Shown here piece by piece: positions 20,502 to 30,621 of a DNA stretch of 64,000 nt (the stretch's first letter is position 1; each line of letters starts with the position of its first letter). The DNA is taken from NCBI GenBank assembly GCA_029850535.1, contig JARCRU010000029.1, positions 28,340-92,339 on the forward strand. Direction: 5' to 3'. Source of the DNA: Actinomycetota bacterium (GTDB taxonomy: Bacteria; Actinomycetota; Acidimicrobiia; Acidimicrobiales; RAAP-2). Position numbers and translations under genes: made by a program. The notes beneath the pieces are model-generated. The model worked only from the letters and a program-made list of their open reading frames with translations, searched no databases and was not told where the DNA came from.

Positions 20502-20545
20502 ATAGTCCGAGTGATGACGTCGCGAAACGTCATCACTCGGACTAT
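20502..20545. terminator. Long perfect inverted repeat (hairpin) between convergent glyS and CHRD gene
   Basis: ATAGTCCGAGTGATGACGT-CGCGAA-ACGTCATCACTCGGACTAT: 19-bp perfect stem, 6-nt loop; located between converging genes. Confidence 0.7.
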
Positions 20546-20578
20546 CAGTGAGGATTCACCGGGTCATCCCTCGGCCTG

Positions 20579-20604
20579 AGCCGGAGATCCCCGTGGCTCC
20601 GGCT
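20579..20604 (-). terminator. Short hairpin at the 3' end of the CHRD gene
   Basis: AGCCGGAG-N10-CTCCGGCT spanning the stop codon of the minus-strand CDS. Confidence 0.4.
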
Positions 20605-21058
20605 AGAGCTGAGCGCGCACCGCACCCGCCGGGAAGGCCTTGGTGTGGACGTTGAAGTAGTAGTCCGCCGGGTGGGCGAGAATCGCCTTGGCCACGGTGG
20701 GCGCGACCTTGACGCAGGGGGCGCTCATCGTCGTGGGATTGAACTTCGCGACGTTGAAGTAGACCACCACGCCACCATCGACGCCCTTGGCACCCTTGTG
20801 GATGTGGGCCATGGTGATGTCCTTCAGACCACTCGTGGTGATCAAGTAGCAGACCTCGTCGGTCTTGGCATTGATGGAGATCGTTCCCTTGGCGAAGGCC
20901 GAGGTCTTGATGCCCATGGCGTGGGTGACTCCGTGGCCCGTGGCGTCGACCTTGAAGGTGGTGGTCGTCGACTTGGGCGCAGCTTGAGCCATGACGGGGG
21001 TCACGACGGCAACGGCTGAAACGAGTGAAGCGGCAACAACTACATTTCGAATCTTCAT
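20603..21058 (-). CDS. CHRD domain-containing secreted protein
   Basis: Signal peptide; AKGTISINAKTDEVCYLITTSGLKDITMAHIHKGAKGVDGGVVVYF...DYYFNVHTKAFPAGAVRAQL matches the CHRD pattern. Confidence 0.85.
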   Translation of the reverse strand: MKIRNVVVAASLVSAVAVVTPVMAQAAPKSTTTTFKVDATGHGVTHAMGIKTSAFAKGTISINAKTDEVCYLITTSGLKDITMAHIHKGAKGVDGGVVVYFNVAKFNPTTMSAPCVKVAPTVAKAILAHPADYYFNVHTKAFPAGAVRAQL

Positions 21059-21169
21059 GCTCTTCCTTATCTTTGTTGGGAGGTGGCGTAATCGCCGCGA
21101 AATAGCGTAGGGAGCAGGGAAAACTCCGCAGTCGGATTTACAACATATTTTTGTTGCAATTGGGTGACG

Positions 21170-22387
21170 TTAGGAGCGACGACTGCGCTCTCGCACGGGC
21201 GACGTTGGTCGTGTGTTCGTCGCCTCGCGCCACGCGTAGGCCGGCACGATCGTCGCCAGGGCGAAGGCGCCGCCCACCACGCAGGTACCGTTCCACCCGA
21301 AGCGGGCGAAGGCGGTGCCCGACAGCAGCGAGCCGAGCGCCGCGCCCGCGAAGTAGCACACCATGTAGATGCTGTTGACGGTGCTGCGCTGGCTGGGGGC
21401 GAGGGCGTAGATGATCGACTGGTTCGAGACGTGGATGCCCTGCGTACCGGCGTCGAGGATGATGGTGCCGGCCACGAGGGTCCAGACGTCGGTGCGCCCG
21501 AGGAAGAGCACCACGAAGCCCACGGCGATGAGTACGGCCGAGGATCGCGTCGCGAGGGCGCTGCGCCCCTGGTCGGCGAGGCGCCCAGCACCGTTGGCCG
21601 CGACGATACCCGCCATGCCGAAGAGGCCGAAGAGTCCGATGACCCCGCTGGAGTAGTGAAAGGGAGCACCCGAGAGGTGAAAGGCCAGAGTCGACCAGAG
21701 CACGCTGAAGGCGCCGAAGGCCGCCGCGCCGAACCACGCGCGTCGGCGCAACTGTGGTGTGCGGCGCAACAAGCTGAAGCCGCCGGTGAGCAGGTGACGA
21801 TACTCGAAGCGGTCGCGCGGACGTTCCTGGGGGAGTACGAAGAAGAGCACGCCGCCAGTGACGACGAGTAGCCCCGATGACACCAGGTACACCCCACGCC
21901 AGCCAATGGCCTCGGAGATCGCTCCCGAGAGGGTTCGCGAGAGGAGCACCCCGCCCAGGAGCCCCGTCATGAGTTGGCCGATGACACGACCGCGCTGCGC
22001 GTCGGGGGCGAGGTCGGCGCCGAAGGGAATGATGATCTGCCCCGCGACCGAGGTGAGGCCAATCACCACGGTCAACGCCGCGAAGAGGGCGAAGGAGTGC
22101 ACGAAGCTCGCCGCGGCCATGGTGAGTGCCGCGAGGAGGAAAACGCTGACGATGAGGTTGCGCCGTACGAAGAGGTCGCCCAGGGGCACGATGAAGAAGA
22201 GCCCGATCAGGTACCCCGTCTGGATCAGCGTGATCAGTAGCGACGTCGACGCGGTGGAGACGCGAAAACCACTGCGGACCTCGTGCAGCAGGGGCTGGAG
22301 GTAATAGAGGTTGGCGACGATGATCCCGATGGCGCTCGCCATCACGACGACCAGCGAGGGGTTGAGGCGCTGTTCGGTGCTACTCAT
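21170..22387 (-). CDS. MFS transporter
   Basis: MSSTEQRLNPSLVVVMASAIGIIVANLYYLQPLLHEVRSGFRVSTASTSLLITLIQTGYLIGLFFIVPLGDLFVRRNLI...; about 12 hydrophobic segments; start trimmed to ATG at 22387. Confidence 0.88.
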   Translation of the reverse strand: MSSTEQRLNPSLVVVMASAIGIIVANLYYLQPLLHEVRSGFRVSTASTSLLITLIQTGYLIGLFFIVPLGDLFVRRNLIVSVFLLAALTMAAASFVHSFALFAALTVVIGLTSVAGQIIIPFGADLAPDAQRGRVIGQLMTGLLGGVLLSRTLSGAISEAIGWRGVYLVSSGLLVVTGGVLFFVLPQERPRDRFEYRHLLTGGFSLLRRTPQLRRRAWFGAAAFGAFSVLWSTLAFHLSGAPFHYSSGVIGLFGLFGMAGIVAANGAGRLADQGRSALATRSSAVLIAVGFVVLFLGRTDVWTLVAGTIILDAGTQGIHVSNQSIIYALAPSQRSTVNSIYMVCYFAGAALGSLLSGTAFARFGWNGTCVVGGAFALATIVPAYAWREATNTRPTSPVRERSRRS

Positions 22388-22403
22388 AGCGGGGCCGCGA
22401 GCC

Positions 22404-23225
22404 TCAGGCGACTTTTTTGTACTTCGCGGTGGCGAGGGGGCCCAGGAGGGCGATGAGTCCGACCGACCACAGGATCGCCACCCAGATGGAATTGCCGGCG
22501 CTGGGCACGAGGGGGTTGGCGCCATCCATGAGGTAGCGCACCGCCTTGGTGACTTCGCTCACCGGTTGGTACGTGGCGAAGGGCTGGAGCCAACCCGGCA
22601 TCGACGACACTTGCACGAAGATGCCCGAGGCGAAGGTCAGGGGGAAGATGAGCGGGAACGTCATGGCCTGGGCGGCCTCGGAATTCGGCGCGGCCAGCCC
22701 GACGTAGGCGAACCCCCACGAGAGGCAGTAGGCGAACAGCAGCGTGATGAGGCAGGCGAAGATGTAGTTGACGACGCCGCCGTGGGGACGAAAGCCCACC
22801 GCGAAGCCGACCAGGGTGATGATGACCAGTACCAGGATGTTGCGCCCGAGGTCCGAGACCGTGCGCCCCGCCAGCACCGCCATGCGCGCCATCGGCAGGG
22901 CGCGGAAGCGTTCGATGAGTCCGCGTTGCAAGTCCTCGGCCAACCCGATCGCGGTACCGACGGCGCCGAAGATCGTCGTCTGGACGATGATGCCCGGAAT
23001 CAAGTAGTTCACGTAGCCGCCCGGTGCGTTGACCGTGATGGCCCCGGCGCCGAAGATGTAGCGAAACAACAGGACGAACATGATGGGCTGCAAGACCGAG
23101 AAGACCAGCGCGGTCGGGATACGCACGATCGCCAACATGTTGCGCCGCGCGATCGTCAACACGTCGCTCACCGCCCAACGCAGACTGCTCTTGGCGGCGT
23201 GGACCGTCTCGGGGGCGATGGTCAT
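22404..23225 (-). CDS. ABC-2 type transporter permease (DrrB-like)
   Basis: VFSVLQPIMFVLLFRYIFGAGAITVNAPGGYVNYLIPGIIVQTTIFGAVGTAIGLAEDLQRGLIERFRALPMARMAVLAGRTVSDL typical of DrrB/ABC-2. Confidence 0.92.
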   Translation of the reverse strand: MTIAPETVHAAKSSLRWAVSDVLTIARRNMLAIVRIPTALVFSVLQPIMFVLLFRYIFGAGAITVNAPGGYVNYLIPGIIVQTTIFGAVGTAIGLAEDLQRGLIERFRALPMARMAVLAGRTVSDLGRNILVLVIITLVGFAVGFRPHGGVVNYIFACLITLLFAYCLSWGFAYVGLAAPNSEAAQAMTFPLIFPLTFASGIFVQVSSMPGWLQPFATYQPVSEVTKAVRYLMDGANPLVPSAGNSIWVAILWSVGLIALLGPLATAKYKKVA

Positions 23226-24223
23226 TGGGCGCGGGCCTTTCGCTTGGTGGTCACGACGTCACTGTTAGGGGCGGTCTCGTCCTCGGTCTTGTGACCGGTC
23301 AGACTGAGGAACACGTCATCGAGACTGGGCTCGCGCAGCGTCAGTCCCGCGAGGGTGATGGCGGCGGCGTCGAGTCGGCGCAGGGCGTCGGCCGCGGCGG
23401 CCGGCCCCCCTTCGACGGTGAGTTCGACGACCGTTCCTTCGACGTTGGCCGGTTTGGCCGAGACGCTGCGAATCAGTTCCACGCCGCGCGCGGCGTCGCC
23501 CGTGGTGTGAAAGGTGAGTGAGAGCACCGTCGCCCCGAGTCGGGTCTTGAGTTCCTGGCTCGTGCCCTCGGCGATGATCGCTCCCTTGTCGAGGACGACC
23601 AGCTGCTTGCAGAGTCGGTCGGCCTCCTCGAGGTACTGAGTGGTCAGCAGCACCGTGGTGCCCCCCTCGACGAGATTCTCGATGATGGTCCACAGGTCCT
23701 GGCGGCTCTGGGGATCGAGCCCCGTGGTGGGCTCGTCGAGGAACAAGATGGGGGGGTTGGCCACGAGGGCGGCGCCGAGGTCGAGTCGGCGTCGCATGCC
23801 GCCCGAGTAGGTCTTGACGTTACGGTTGGCGGCGTCGGAGAGACCGAACTCTCCGAGCAGCTCCTTGGCGCGTGCGATGACGTAGGACTTCTCTAGGTGA
23901 TTGAGCGAACCGATCATGCGCAGGTTCTCCAAGCCGGTGAGGTTCTCGTCGACCGTGGCGTACTGACCAGCCAGTCCGATGCGCCGACGCACCTCGTCGG
24001 GGTGCTTGACGACGTCGAAGCCGTCGACCGTGGCGCTGCCCGAGGTGGGCGAGAGGATCGTGGAAAGGATGCGCACCATGGTGGTCTTGCCTGACCCGTT
24101 GGGCCCGAGCAATCCGAAGACCTCCCCACGCGGCACCTGCAGACTCACGCCCTTGAGGGCCTGGACGTCGCCGTCGTTGAAGGTACGGACGATCGCGTGG
24201 GCTTCAACGGCGAAATCGGACAT
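23222..24223 (-). CDS. ABC transporter ATP-binding protein (DrrA-like)
   Basis: GEVFGLLGPNGSGKTTMVRILSTILSPTSGSATVDGFDVVKHPDEVRRRIGLAGQYATVDENLTGLENLRMIG...TYSGGMRRRLDLGAALVANPPILFLDEPTTGLDPQSR; start at ATG 24223. Confidence 0.94.
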   Translation of the reverse strand: MSDFAVEAHAIVRTFNDGDVQALKGVSLQVPRGEVFGLLGPNGSGKTTMVRILSTILSPTSGSATVDGFDVVKHPDEVRRRIGLAGQYATVDENLTGLENLRMIGSLNHLEKSYVIARAKELLGEFGLSDAANRNVKTYSGGMRRRLDLGAALVANPPILFLDEPTTGLDPQSRQDLWTIIENLVEGGTTVLLTTQYLEEADRLCKQLVVLDKGAIIAEGTSQELKTRLGATVLSLTFHTTGDAARGVELIRSVSAKPANVEGTVVELTVEGGPAAAADALRRLDAAAITLAGLTLREPSLDDVFLSLTGHKTEDETAPNSDVVTTKRKARAQ

Positions 24224-24295
24224 GGTGCGAAGTCTAGGGTCCGCCCCGAATCTCGCGCCGCCAATAATCGACCGCGCAACCTGTACTTTCTTACT

Positions 24296-26116
24296 ATGGC
24301 AATATCCGAGGCAGAGATCGCACAAGTGCGCTCCGCCACGGACATCGTGGCCCTCATCACCGAGTACGTGGCCCTCAAGAAGTCGGGTCGTCGCTGGCAG
24401 GGCCTGTGCCCCTTCCACGCCGAGAAGTCGCCGTCGTTCTCGGTCAACGCCGAGGAGGGGCGCTACTACTGCTTCGGGTGTCGGGTCTCGGGGGATCAGA
24501 TCACCTTCGTGCGCGAGATGCAGCACCTGGACTTCGTCGAGGCGGTGCGGGTATTGGCGGACCGCGCCGGCATCCAACTGCACGAAGACGACGCCTCGGC
24601 TCCGGCGCGCAAGGAGCGCCAGGAGTTCCTCGCCGCGATGGACCAGGCGGTCTCGTGGTACCACGAACGGCTGCTGCACGGGCCCGACGCGCGCCCGGCT
24701 CGCGACTACTTGCGCAGCCGTGGCATCTCGGGCGACGTGGCGCGCCAGTTTCACTTGGGCTGGGCCCCCGACGAGTGGGACGCGCTCTCGACCTCACTGT
24801 CGCTGTCGCAGAAAGTCCTCGAGGGGACCGGGTTGGGCTTCGTCAACAAACGAGGGCGTCGCCAGGACGCCCTGCGGGCCCGACTGATCTTTCCCATCTT
24901 CGACTCCGCGGGCAAGGCCATTGCCGTGGGCGGACGCGTCCTGCCCGGGGCGAGCGAGGACCCCGACGGGTACCGCCAGGCCAAGTACAAGAATTCGCCC
25001 GAGACGCCGATCTACTCCAAGCGTCGCACGCTCTACGGGTTGAACTGGGCCAAGGACGACATCATCAAGTCCGGGGAGATCATCGTCTGCGAGGGCTACA
25101 CCGACGTGATCGCCTGCTTCCAGGCGGGACTGGCGCGCGCGGTCGCGACATGTGGCACCGCGCTCGGCGAGGAGCACTTTCGCACCATGCGTAATTTCGC
25201 CCAGCGCATCGTGCTGGCCTACGACGCCGACGCCGCGGGACAGAGCGCCGCGGCCAGTGTGTACCAGTGGGAGCGACAGCACGAGGTGGACGTCTTCGTC
25301 GCCAAATTGCCGAAGGGCTCGGACCCGGCCGAACTCGCCCAGCGCGATCCGTCGGCCCTCGTCGAGGCCATCGCCGCCGCGGTGCCCTTCCTACAGTTCC
25401 GCCTCGATCGCGTCCTTGACGCGGCGAACCTCGCCACGGCCGAGGGGCGCGCGCGTAACGCCGAAGTCGCGATTCGGGTGCTGGCCGAGCACCCCAGTGA
25501 CCTGGTTCGCGACCAGTACCTCTTGAAGGTGGCCGACGCCCTGCGACTCGACCTGGCCACGTTGCGCCCGCGCGTCACCGAGTTGGTGCGCAACCCGCAG
25601 GCGTCGCGCGAGACGCTCGAGGTGCGCCCCGCGCAAGCGCGCGTGAGCGGTCCCCTACCCCGACCCGGTCTCGAAGCGCTGCGTCTGAGCATCCATTTCC
25701 CTCACGACGTCCAGGATCGCTTCATCGAGGAGTACTTCGTCAACGACGTGCAGCGCGAGATCTTCCACGGTCTCTCGACCGGTCAGAGCGTGTCCGAGGT
25801 CGTCGACCACCTGCGCCGTCACGGCGAGGAGGACGCCGCCGACGTGCTGAGTGAACTGGCCGTCGACGAACTCGATCGCGAGTACACCCTCGACGACGTG
25901 TCCGCGGTCGTGGCGCAGTTGCTGCGCGCTTCGGTGGCGGCTGAACTGCGAGAAATCGAGCGCGAACTACGTCGTGGCGACATCGCCCCCGACGTCGCCA
26001 TGGCGACGATCACCGACGTCAAGGAACGTCTGGCGTTGCTCGATTCGCCCCAGGCGCCCACCGCGGAGGCGGACCTGCGCGCGTGGTTGATCACGCGATC
26101 CGCACCCAATGCCTAG
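24296..26116 (+). CDS. dnaG: DNA primase DnaG
   Basis: VALKKSGRRWQGLCPFHAEKSPSFSVNAEEGRYYCFGCRVSGDQITFV zinc finger; VCEGYTDVIACFQAGL; AYDADAAGQ toprim. Start at ATG 24296. Confidence 0.96.
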   Translation: MAISEAEIAQVRSATDIVALITEYVALKKSGRRWQGLCPFHAEKSPSFSVNAEEGRYYCFGCRVSGDQITFVREMQHLDFVEAVRVLADRAGIQLHEDDASAPARKERQEFLAAMDQAVSWYHERLLHGPDARPARDYLRSRGISGDVARQFHLGWAPDEWDALSTSLSLSQKVLEGTGLGFVNKRGRRQDALRARLIFPIFDSAGKAIAVGGRVLPGASEDPDGYRQAKYKNSPETPIYSKRRTLYGLNWAKDDIIKSGEIIVCEGYTDVIACFQAGLARAVATCGTALGEEHFRTMRNFAQRIVLAYDADAAGQSAAASVYQWERQHEVDVFVAKLPKGSDPAELAQRDPSALVEAIAAAVPFLQFRLDRVLDAANLATAEGRARNAEVAIRVLAEHPSDLVRDQYLLKVADALRLDLATLRPRVTELVRNPQASRETLEVRPAQARVSGPLPRPGLEALRLSIHFPHDVQDRFIEEYFVNDVQREIFHGLSTGQSVSEVVDHLRRHGEEDAADVLSELAVDELDREYTLDDVSAVVAQLLRASVAAELREIERELRRGDIAPDVAMATITDVKERLALLDSPQAPTAEADLRAWLITRSAPNA

Positions 26117-26948
26117 TCGAACCCGCACCGTCGGCGGCTTGAGCATGCTCAAGCCCCTCTCGCTCGAGGAGGAGCGCGCCCTGTTGCCGGTGATCACCCG
26201 TGGGCGTGCAGCCGCGCGTCGACTCGAGGCGGGCGACCTGGACGTGACGACCACGCGGGCGCTGCGTCGCGAACGAGAGGAGGGCCAGCGCGCGGAGTCC
26301 ACCTTGTTGCGCGCGACCTGCGGGTTGGTTCGCCTGCGCGTGACCGAGCGCGGGTACCGCTTCGGCAATGACGAACTCGAAGCCGCCGGCGTCGAGGGAC
26401 TGGTCAACGCGTTGAACCGCTTCGACCCCGCGAAGGGACACCGCTTCTCCACGTACGCGAACTACTGGATCATGAAGTTGGTCAACCAGGCGATCCGTCA
26501 ACAGGTCGGGTTGAGCGAATCGGAGATGGAGCACGTCTTGCACTTGCAGAAGTTGTTGCGTAGCGACCTCGCCAAACGCTTCTCCACCCGCGAGATCGCC
26601 GCGGCGCTGGGGGTCTCGCTGGCCAAGGCGCGCGAGATCGTGCAGATGAATCACGACGTGATCAATCGCCGATTCGAGACCGGTGACTTCGATCGGGGAC
26701 TCGAGGCGCGCCCCTCGCCCGACGTCAACGAGGCGCCGCACTGGGTGATCGAAGAACTGCAGCGCCTCTGCGGCGAGGACTTCGACGCCTTCTGGCAGTA
26801 CGTGTTTCGAACGATGTCGATCGAGGAGATCGCCAAGACCAAGGGCATCTCGCGTCAGGCGATGAGTAAGCGACTGGCCAAGTGGCGAAGGGTCGTGCGC
26901 GAGAGTGCCGAAGCCACCAGGCTCCAGGAGTGGTTCGACCAGCAGTAG
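26109..26948 (+). CDS. Sigma-70 family RNA polymerase sigma factor, short/divergent
   Basis: GLVNALNRFDPAKGHRFSTYANYWIMKLVNQAIRQQVGLSESE (region 2), FSTREIAAALGVSLAKAREIV (region 3), MSIEEIAKTKGISRQAMSKRLAKWR (region 4 HTH). Confidence 0.85.
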   Translation: MPSRTRTVGGLSMLKPLSLEEERALLPVITRGRAAARRLEAGDLDVTTTRALRREREEGQRAESTLLRATCGLVRLRVTERGYRFGNDELEAAGVEGLVNALNRFDPAKGHRFSTYANYWIMKLVNQAIRQQVGLSESEMEHVLHLQKLLRSDLAKRFSTREIAAALGVSLAKAREIVQMNHDVINRRFETGDFDRGLEARPSPDVNEAPHWVIEELQRLCGEDFDAFWQYVFRTMSIEEIAKTKGISRQAMSKRLAKWRRVVRESAEATRLQEWFDQQ

Positions 26949-27002
26949 GGCGGACGAGTCGAGGGGGCCGCAGTGCTAGTGTTGCCTTGCCCTCGGGTGC
27001 AT

Positions 27003-27078
27003 TCCCAGATAGCTCAATTGGCAGAGCAAGCGACTGTTAATCGCTAGGTTGCAGGTTCGAGTCCTGCTCTGGGAGCCA
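27003..27078 (+). tRNA. tRNA-Asn (GTT)
   Basis: TCCCAGA acceptor pairing with TCTGGGA, CTGTTAA anticodon loop, GCAGGTTCGAGTCCTGC T-arm, encoded GCCA 3' end. Confidence 0.95.
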
Positions 27079-27285
27079 GTGTGAAGTGACGCGCCGCGTG
27101 AACCGAGGACTCCGTGGTGCCGATCACCGTGGGGCGCGAGCGCCCACGCCAGCGAAGTGCAGGGCCTCTCGCACGACGTGGCCGACTCGGGTAGTGCCGC
27201 GGTGCGAACGTCGCCGAGCAACCTCACGCAACGTCACACCCTCGCGCGCGTATCGGGCATGATGTTCTCAACGAAGGAGGGGTGG

Positions 27286-28581
27286 ATGGCTTTTTGCACC
27301 AAGTGCGGTACCGAGTCGTCGCCGGGCCAGCGCTTCTGCGTGGTCTGCGGTTCGCCGCTGCCCGTTGAACCCGTGACACCCGCGACCGCGGACTCTCCGG
27401 ACTCTCCTGAGTCGCCGCGCGCGCCCAGCGGCGCGACGGCGTGGACCCCGGCGCCACCACTGAGTGCGCAGGACGTGCAGCACCTCGTCTCGTCGCACGT
27501 GCACGTCGGCTTCGCCAGCGAACCGCCGCTGCAGGGGCGCCTCACGATTCTCCTTCGCGTCGTCATGGCGATTCCGTTACTGATCTGGAGCACCATGCTC
27601 TCGGTGGCCGCGTTGGTCGCGGTCGTGCTCTCGTGGTTCGCCGCCCTGGTCACCGGGCGAGTGCCCGCGGGTCTCCAAGAGTTCAACACCTCGGTGCTGC
27701 GTTACGTCACCGAGGTGCAGGCCTACGCGTCGGTCCTGGTAGCGCGCTGGCCCGGTTTCTCCCTGTCACCGGGTCCGACCCCGCAGGTGTCGCTACGGAT
27801 CACGCCGTTCCCACTCAATCGCGCGGCGGTCCTGTTTCGTTACTTCTTGATGCTGCCCGCGAGCGTGGTGCTCTTCGCGGTGGATTTCGCTTCCTACCTG
27901 CTCAGCGTCGCGGTGTGGATCAGCGCCCTGATACTGCGCCGACCCGCCCGACCGCTCTATCAGGCGCGCCTGCTCTGTCTTCGCTACAGCACCCGCTTCG
28001 TCGCATACGCCTTCATGCTCACCCCCAGCCAACCCTTCGCGGGGTTGTTCGGTGACAAGGCTTCCCCCGAGTCCCCGACGACCGACGGACTCTCCACGCG
28101 AATCAACCCCACCCGGTGGGCGCGGAGGTATCTCGTCGCGTCACTGCTCATCGGCACGTACGGCGGTGTGCTCTACACCCAGCACGTCGGGAATCTGCAG
28201 AACATCCTCAACAACGCCGTCGTGGTGCCGCTGGTGAACACCACCGAGACCAACGTCGCCGCGGCCCTGGACACCTTCGCCACGAGTTACCTAGCGTGCG
28301 CCGTGCAGTCCAGCGTCGTCTGTGGCACCAACGCGGCGGTGGGCGCGCGCGATGCGATCGCCCCCCAGATCGCCAACCTCAGCGCGGGCGAGAACCTGGT
28401 GGTCGCGGCGAAAAGTGAGTTCCTCGCCTACGTCGCGGGGCTGAGGAAGGTCAACGCCGACTTCTCGCTCATTGCCAGTGACACGACGTGGGCCCAGCAG
28501 CGCAGCCACATCCTCACCGTCTTGCGCCCCGACATCAGCGCCCTGGAGGCGCAGTACCAGCAACTTCGCGCGGCGCTCTAG
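27286..28581 (+). CDS. Zinc-ribbon plus DUF4389-like membrane protein
   Basis: MAFCTKCGTESSPGQRFCVVCGSPLPVEP zinc ribbon; P-L-Q-GRLTILLRVVMAIPLLIWSTMLSVAALVAVVLSWFAALVTGRVPAGLQEFNTSVLRYVTEVQAY typical DUF4389. Confidence 0.75.
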   Translation: MAFCTKCGTESSPGQRFCVVCGSPLPVEPVTPATADSPDSPESPRAPSGATAWTPAPPLSAQDVQHLVSSHVHVGFASEPPLQGRLTILLRVVMAIPLLIWSTMLSVAALVAVVLSWFAALVTGRVPAGLQEFNTSVLRYVTEVQAYASVLVARWPGFSLSPGPTPQVSLRITPFPLNRAAVLFRYFLMLPASVVLFAVDFASYLLSVAVWISALILRRPARPLYQARLLCLRYSTRFVAYAFMLTPSQPFAGLFGDKASPESPTTDGLSTRINPTRWARRYLVASLLIGTYGGVLYTQHVGNLQNILNNAVVVPLVNTTETNVAAALDTFATSYLACAVQSSVVCGTNAAVGARDAIAPQIANLSAGENLVVAAKSEFLAYVAGLRKVNADFSLIASDTTWAQQRSHILTVLRPDISALEAQYQQLRAAL

Positions 28582-28616
28582 CGCGCGCGGTGGTGCGGGC
28601 GACCTGCCCGGGCTCG

Positions 28617-29318
28617 TCAGATCGAGAAGTCCTCACCGCACCAGATGCCCCACTGCGAGGGTCGAACCTCGTGGGAGTGTCCGTGGGAGCCGACGAGCTC
28701 TTCGAGTTCGTGGAGGCGCTCGAAGAGCGACTCGAGGCTGAGCCCGACCGGGTCCGAGGTGAGTTCCCCCTCGGCGAGTTGCGACAGGGAATCGGTCGCC
28801 GACCGGGTGCGAGAGATGACGCGTCCGGGGATGCCGACGACGACGGAATTTGGGGGTACGGGATGCAGGACCACCGCGTTGGCCCCCACGCGACTGTCGT
28901 CGCCGATCGTGATGGCGCCGAGGATCTTGGCGCCCGCCCCGATGACGACGCGATCGCCGATCGTCGGGTGACGCTTGGCGTGGGTCAAACTCGTGCCGCC
29001 CAGGGTCACTCCCTGATAGATGGTCACGTCGTCGCCCACCACCGCGGTCTCGCCGATGACGACGCCCTCGGCGTGGTCGATGAAGACGCGTGCTCCCAGC
29101 GTGGCGGCCGGGTGGATGTCGACACCGGTCAGCGCCCTCGACGCCGACGAGAGCCAGCGCGCCAAGAACCGCCAGTTCATGTTCCAGAGTCGGTGCGCCA
29201 CGCGGTGCGCCCACAGGGCGTGCAGGCCGGGGTAGATCAGTGCCGTCTCCAGCGTGCCGCGCGCGGCCGGATCGCGCGATCGAACGGCGGCGAGATCGCT
29301 ACGCATCGAGCTCGGCAT
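28617..29318 (-). CDS. cysE: Serine O-acetyltransferase
   Basis: [81 protein letters not shown] hexapeptide repeats; adjacent to cysK. Confidence 0.94.
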   Translation of the reverse strand: MPSSMRSDLAAVRSRDPAARGTLETALIYPGLHALWAHRVAHRLWNMNWRFLARWLSSASRALTGVDIHPAATLGARVFIDHAEGVVIGETAVVGDDVTIYQGVTLGGTSLTHAKRHPTIGDRVVIGAGAKILGAITIGDDSRVGANAVVLHPVPPNSVVVGIPGRVISRTRSATDSLSQLAEGELTSDPVGLSLESLFERLHELEELVGSHGHSHEVRPSQWGIWCGEDFSI

Positions 29319-30253
29319 CAGTCGGTGAGTCCCTCGAAGAGCGGGGTCGAGAGGTAGCGCTCGCCGAAGGAGGGGATGATCACCACGATCTGCTTGCCCG
29401 CGTTCTCGGGGCGTCGCGCCACCTGCACGGCGGCGAACAGGGCGGCGCCCGAGGAGATGCCGACGAGCAAGCCCTCCTCGTGCGCGGCACGGTGCGCAGT
29501 GTCGAAGGCGTCCTGGTTCTCGACGCCGATGACTTCGTCGTAGACCGCGGTGTTCAAGGTGTCGGGTACGAAGCCCGCGCCGATGCCCTGGAGCGGATGG
29601 GGTCCCTTGGGCCCACCCTCGAGGACCGGTGACGCCGCCGGCTCCACGGCGATGACCTGCACCGAGGGCTTGCGCTGCTTCAAGACTTCGCCCACGCCGG
29701 TGATGGTGCCGCCCGTGCCCACGCCGGCGATGAAGATATCGACCCCGCCGTCGGTGTCGTTCCAGATTTCTTCGGCGGTGGTGACGCGGTGAACCTGAGG
29801 GTTGGCCGGGTTCTCAAACTGCTGGGGGATGAAGTAGCGCGAATCACTGGCGGCGAGTTCATTGGCTTTGGCGATGGCGCCGCCCATGCCGTCGGGGCCG
29901 GGGGTGAGGAACAGTTCCGCGCCGTAACCACGAAGGAGTGCGCGGCGTTCCTTGCTCATGCTCTCGGGCATGGTGAAGGCGCACTTGTAGCCCTTGGCCG
30001 CCGCCACCATGGCCAACGCGATACCGGTGTTGCCCGACGTGGGCTCCAGGATGATGGTGTCCGGACCAAGGAGACCGGCCTCTTCAGCGGCCGTGATCAT
30101 CGCGAGTCCGATGCGGTCCTTCACCGATCCGGCGGGGTTAAAGAACTCGAGTTTGGCGAGGATCTCCACGTCCAGTCCGGCGCCGAGGTGATTGATACGC
30201 ACGAGGGGGGTTCCACCGATGAGTTCGGTGATGCTGTTGGCAATTTTGGTCAT
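29318..30253 (-). CDS. cysK: Cysteine synthase A (O-acetylserine sulfhydrylase)
   Basis: [16 protein letters not shown]...[20 protein letters not shown]...[47 protein letters not shown]; start trimmed to ATG 30253. Confidence 0.95.
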   Translation of the reverse strand: MTKIANSITELIGGTPLVRINHLGAGLDVEILAKLEFFNPAGSVKDRIGLAMITAAEEAGLLGPDTIILEPTSGNTGIALAMVAAAKGYKCAFTMPESMSKERRALLRGYGAELFLTPGPDGMGGAIAKANELAASDSRYFIPQQFENPANPQVHRVTTAEEIWNDTDGGVDIFIAGVGTGGTITGVGEVLKQRKPSVQVIAVEPAASPVLEGGPKGPHPLQGIGAGFVPDTLNTAVYDEVIGVENQDAFDTAHRAAHEEGLLVGISSGAALFAAVQVARRPENAGKQIVVIIPSFGERYLSTPLFEGLTD

Positions 30254-30420
30254 GACAGTCCTTAGAACGAGGGGGACAGTCACACCTTAATGATGATTCC
30301 CGAGTGAACAGGTCAAGAATGCCCCGGACCAGTGGCCATGAGGAAGCGGGTCCACCTTCGCGGTCGGAGCAGCCGCCTGTGGGCAGCGCCGAGATTCCTG
30401 GGTCGTGCCACCCGAGTGCT

Positions 30421-30478
30421 CGTCCTCGTCCTCGTCGTCGCCTCGTCGTCGTCGCCTCGTCGTCGCCTCGTCGTCATC
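30421..30478. repeat. Low-complexity tandem repeat (CGTCGTCGCCT-like units)
   Basis: cgtcctcgtcctcgtcgtcgcctcgtcgtcgtcgcctcgtcgtcgcctcgtcgtc, upstream of cysK and glgP. Confidence 0.6.
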
Positions 30479-30621
30479 GGCTCGGCACTGGCGCGGTGAA
30501 TCCGAGGGGAGCGCGAGTGCGGCGCCTCACGAGTGCGACGTCGCCCATCGCGATAATGCATCTCGCGACGGCGTCAGTCACGAAGTGAGATGTCGGCACC
30601 GGAGTCGCATCGGAGCGGATT

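Noticed and set aside
24224-24754. N-terminal extension of the DrrA-like ABC ATPase ORF
   Set aside because: Antisense to dnaG and its promoter; MSDFAVEAHAIVRTF at 24223 is a normal ABC ATPase start.
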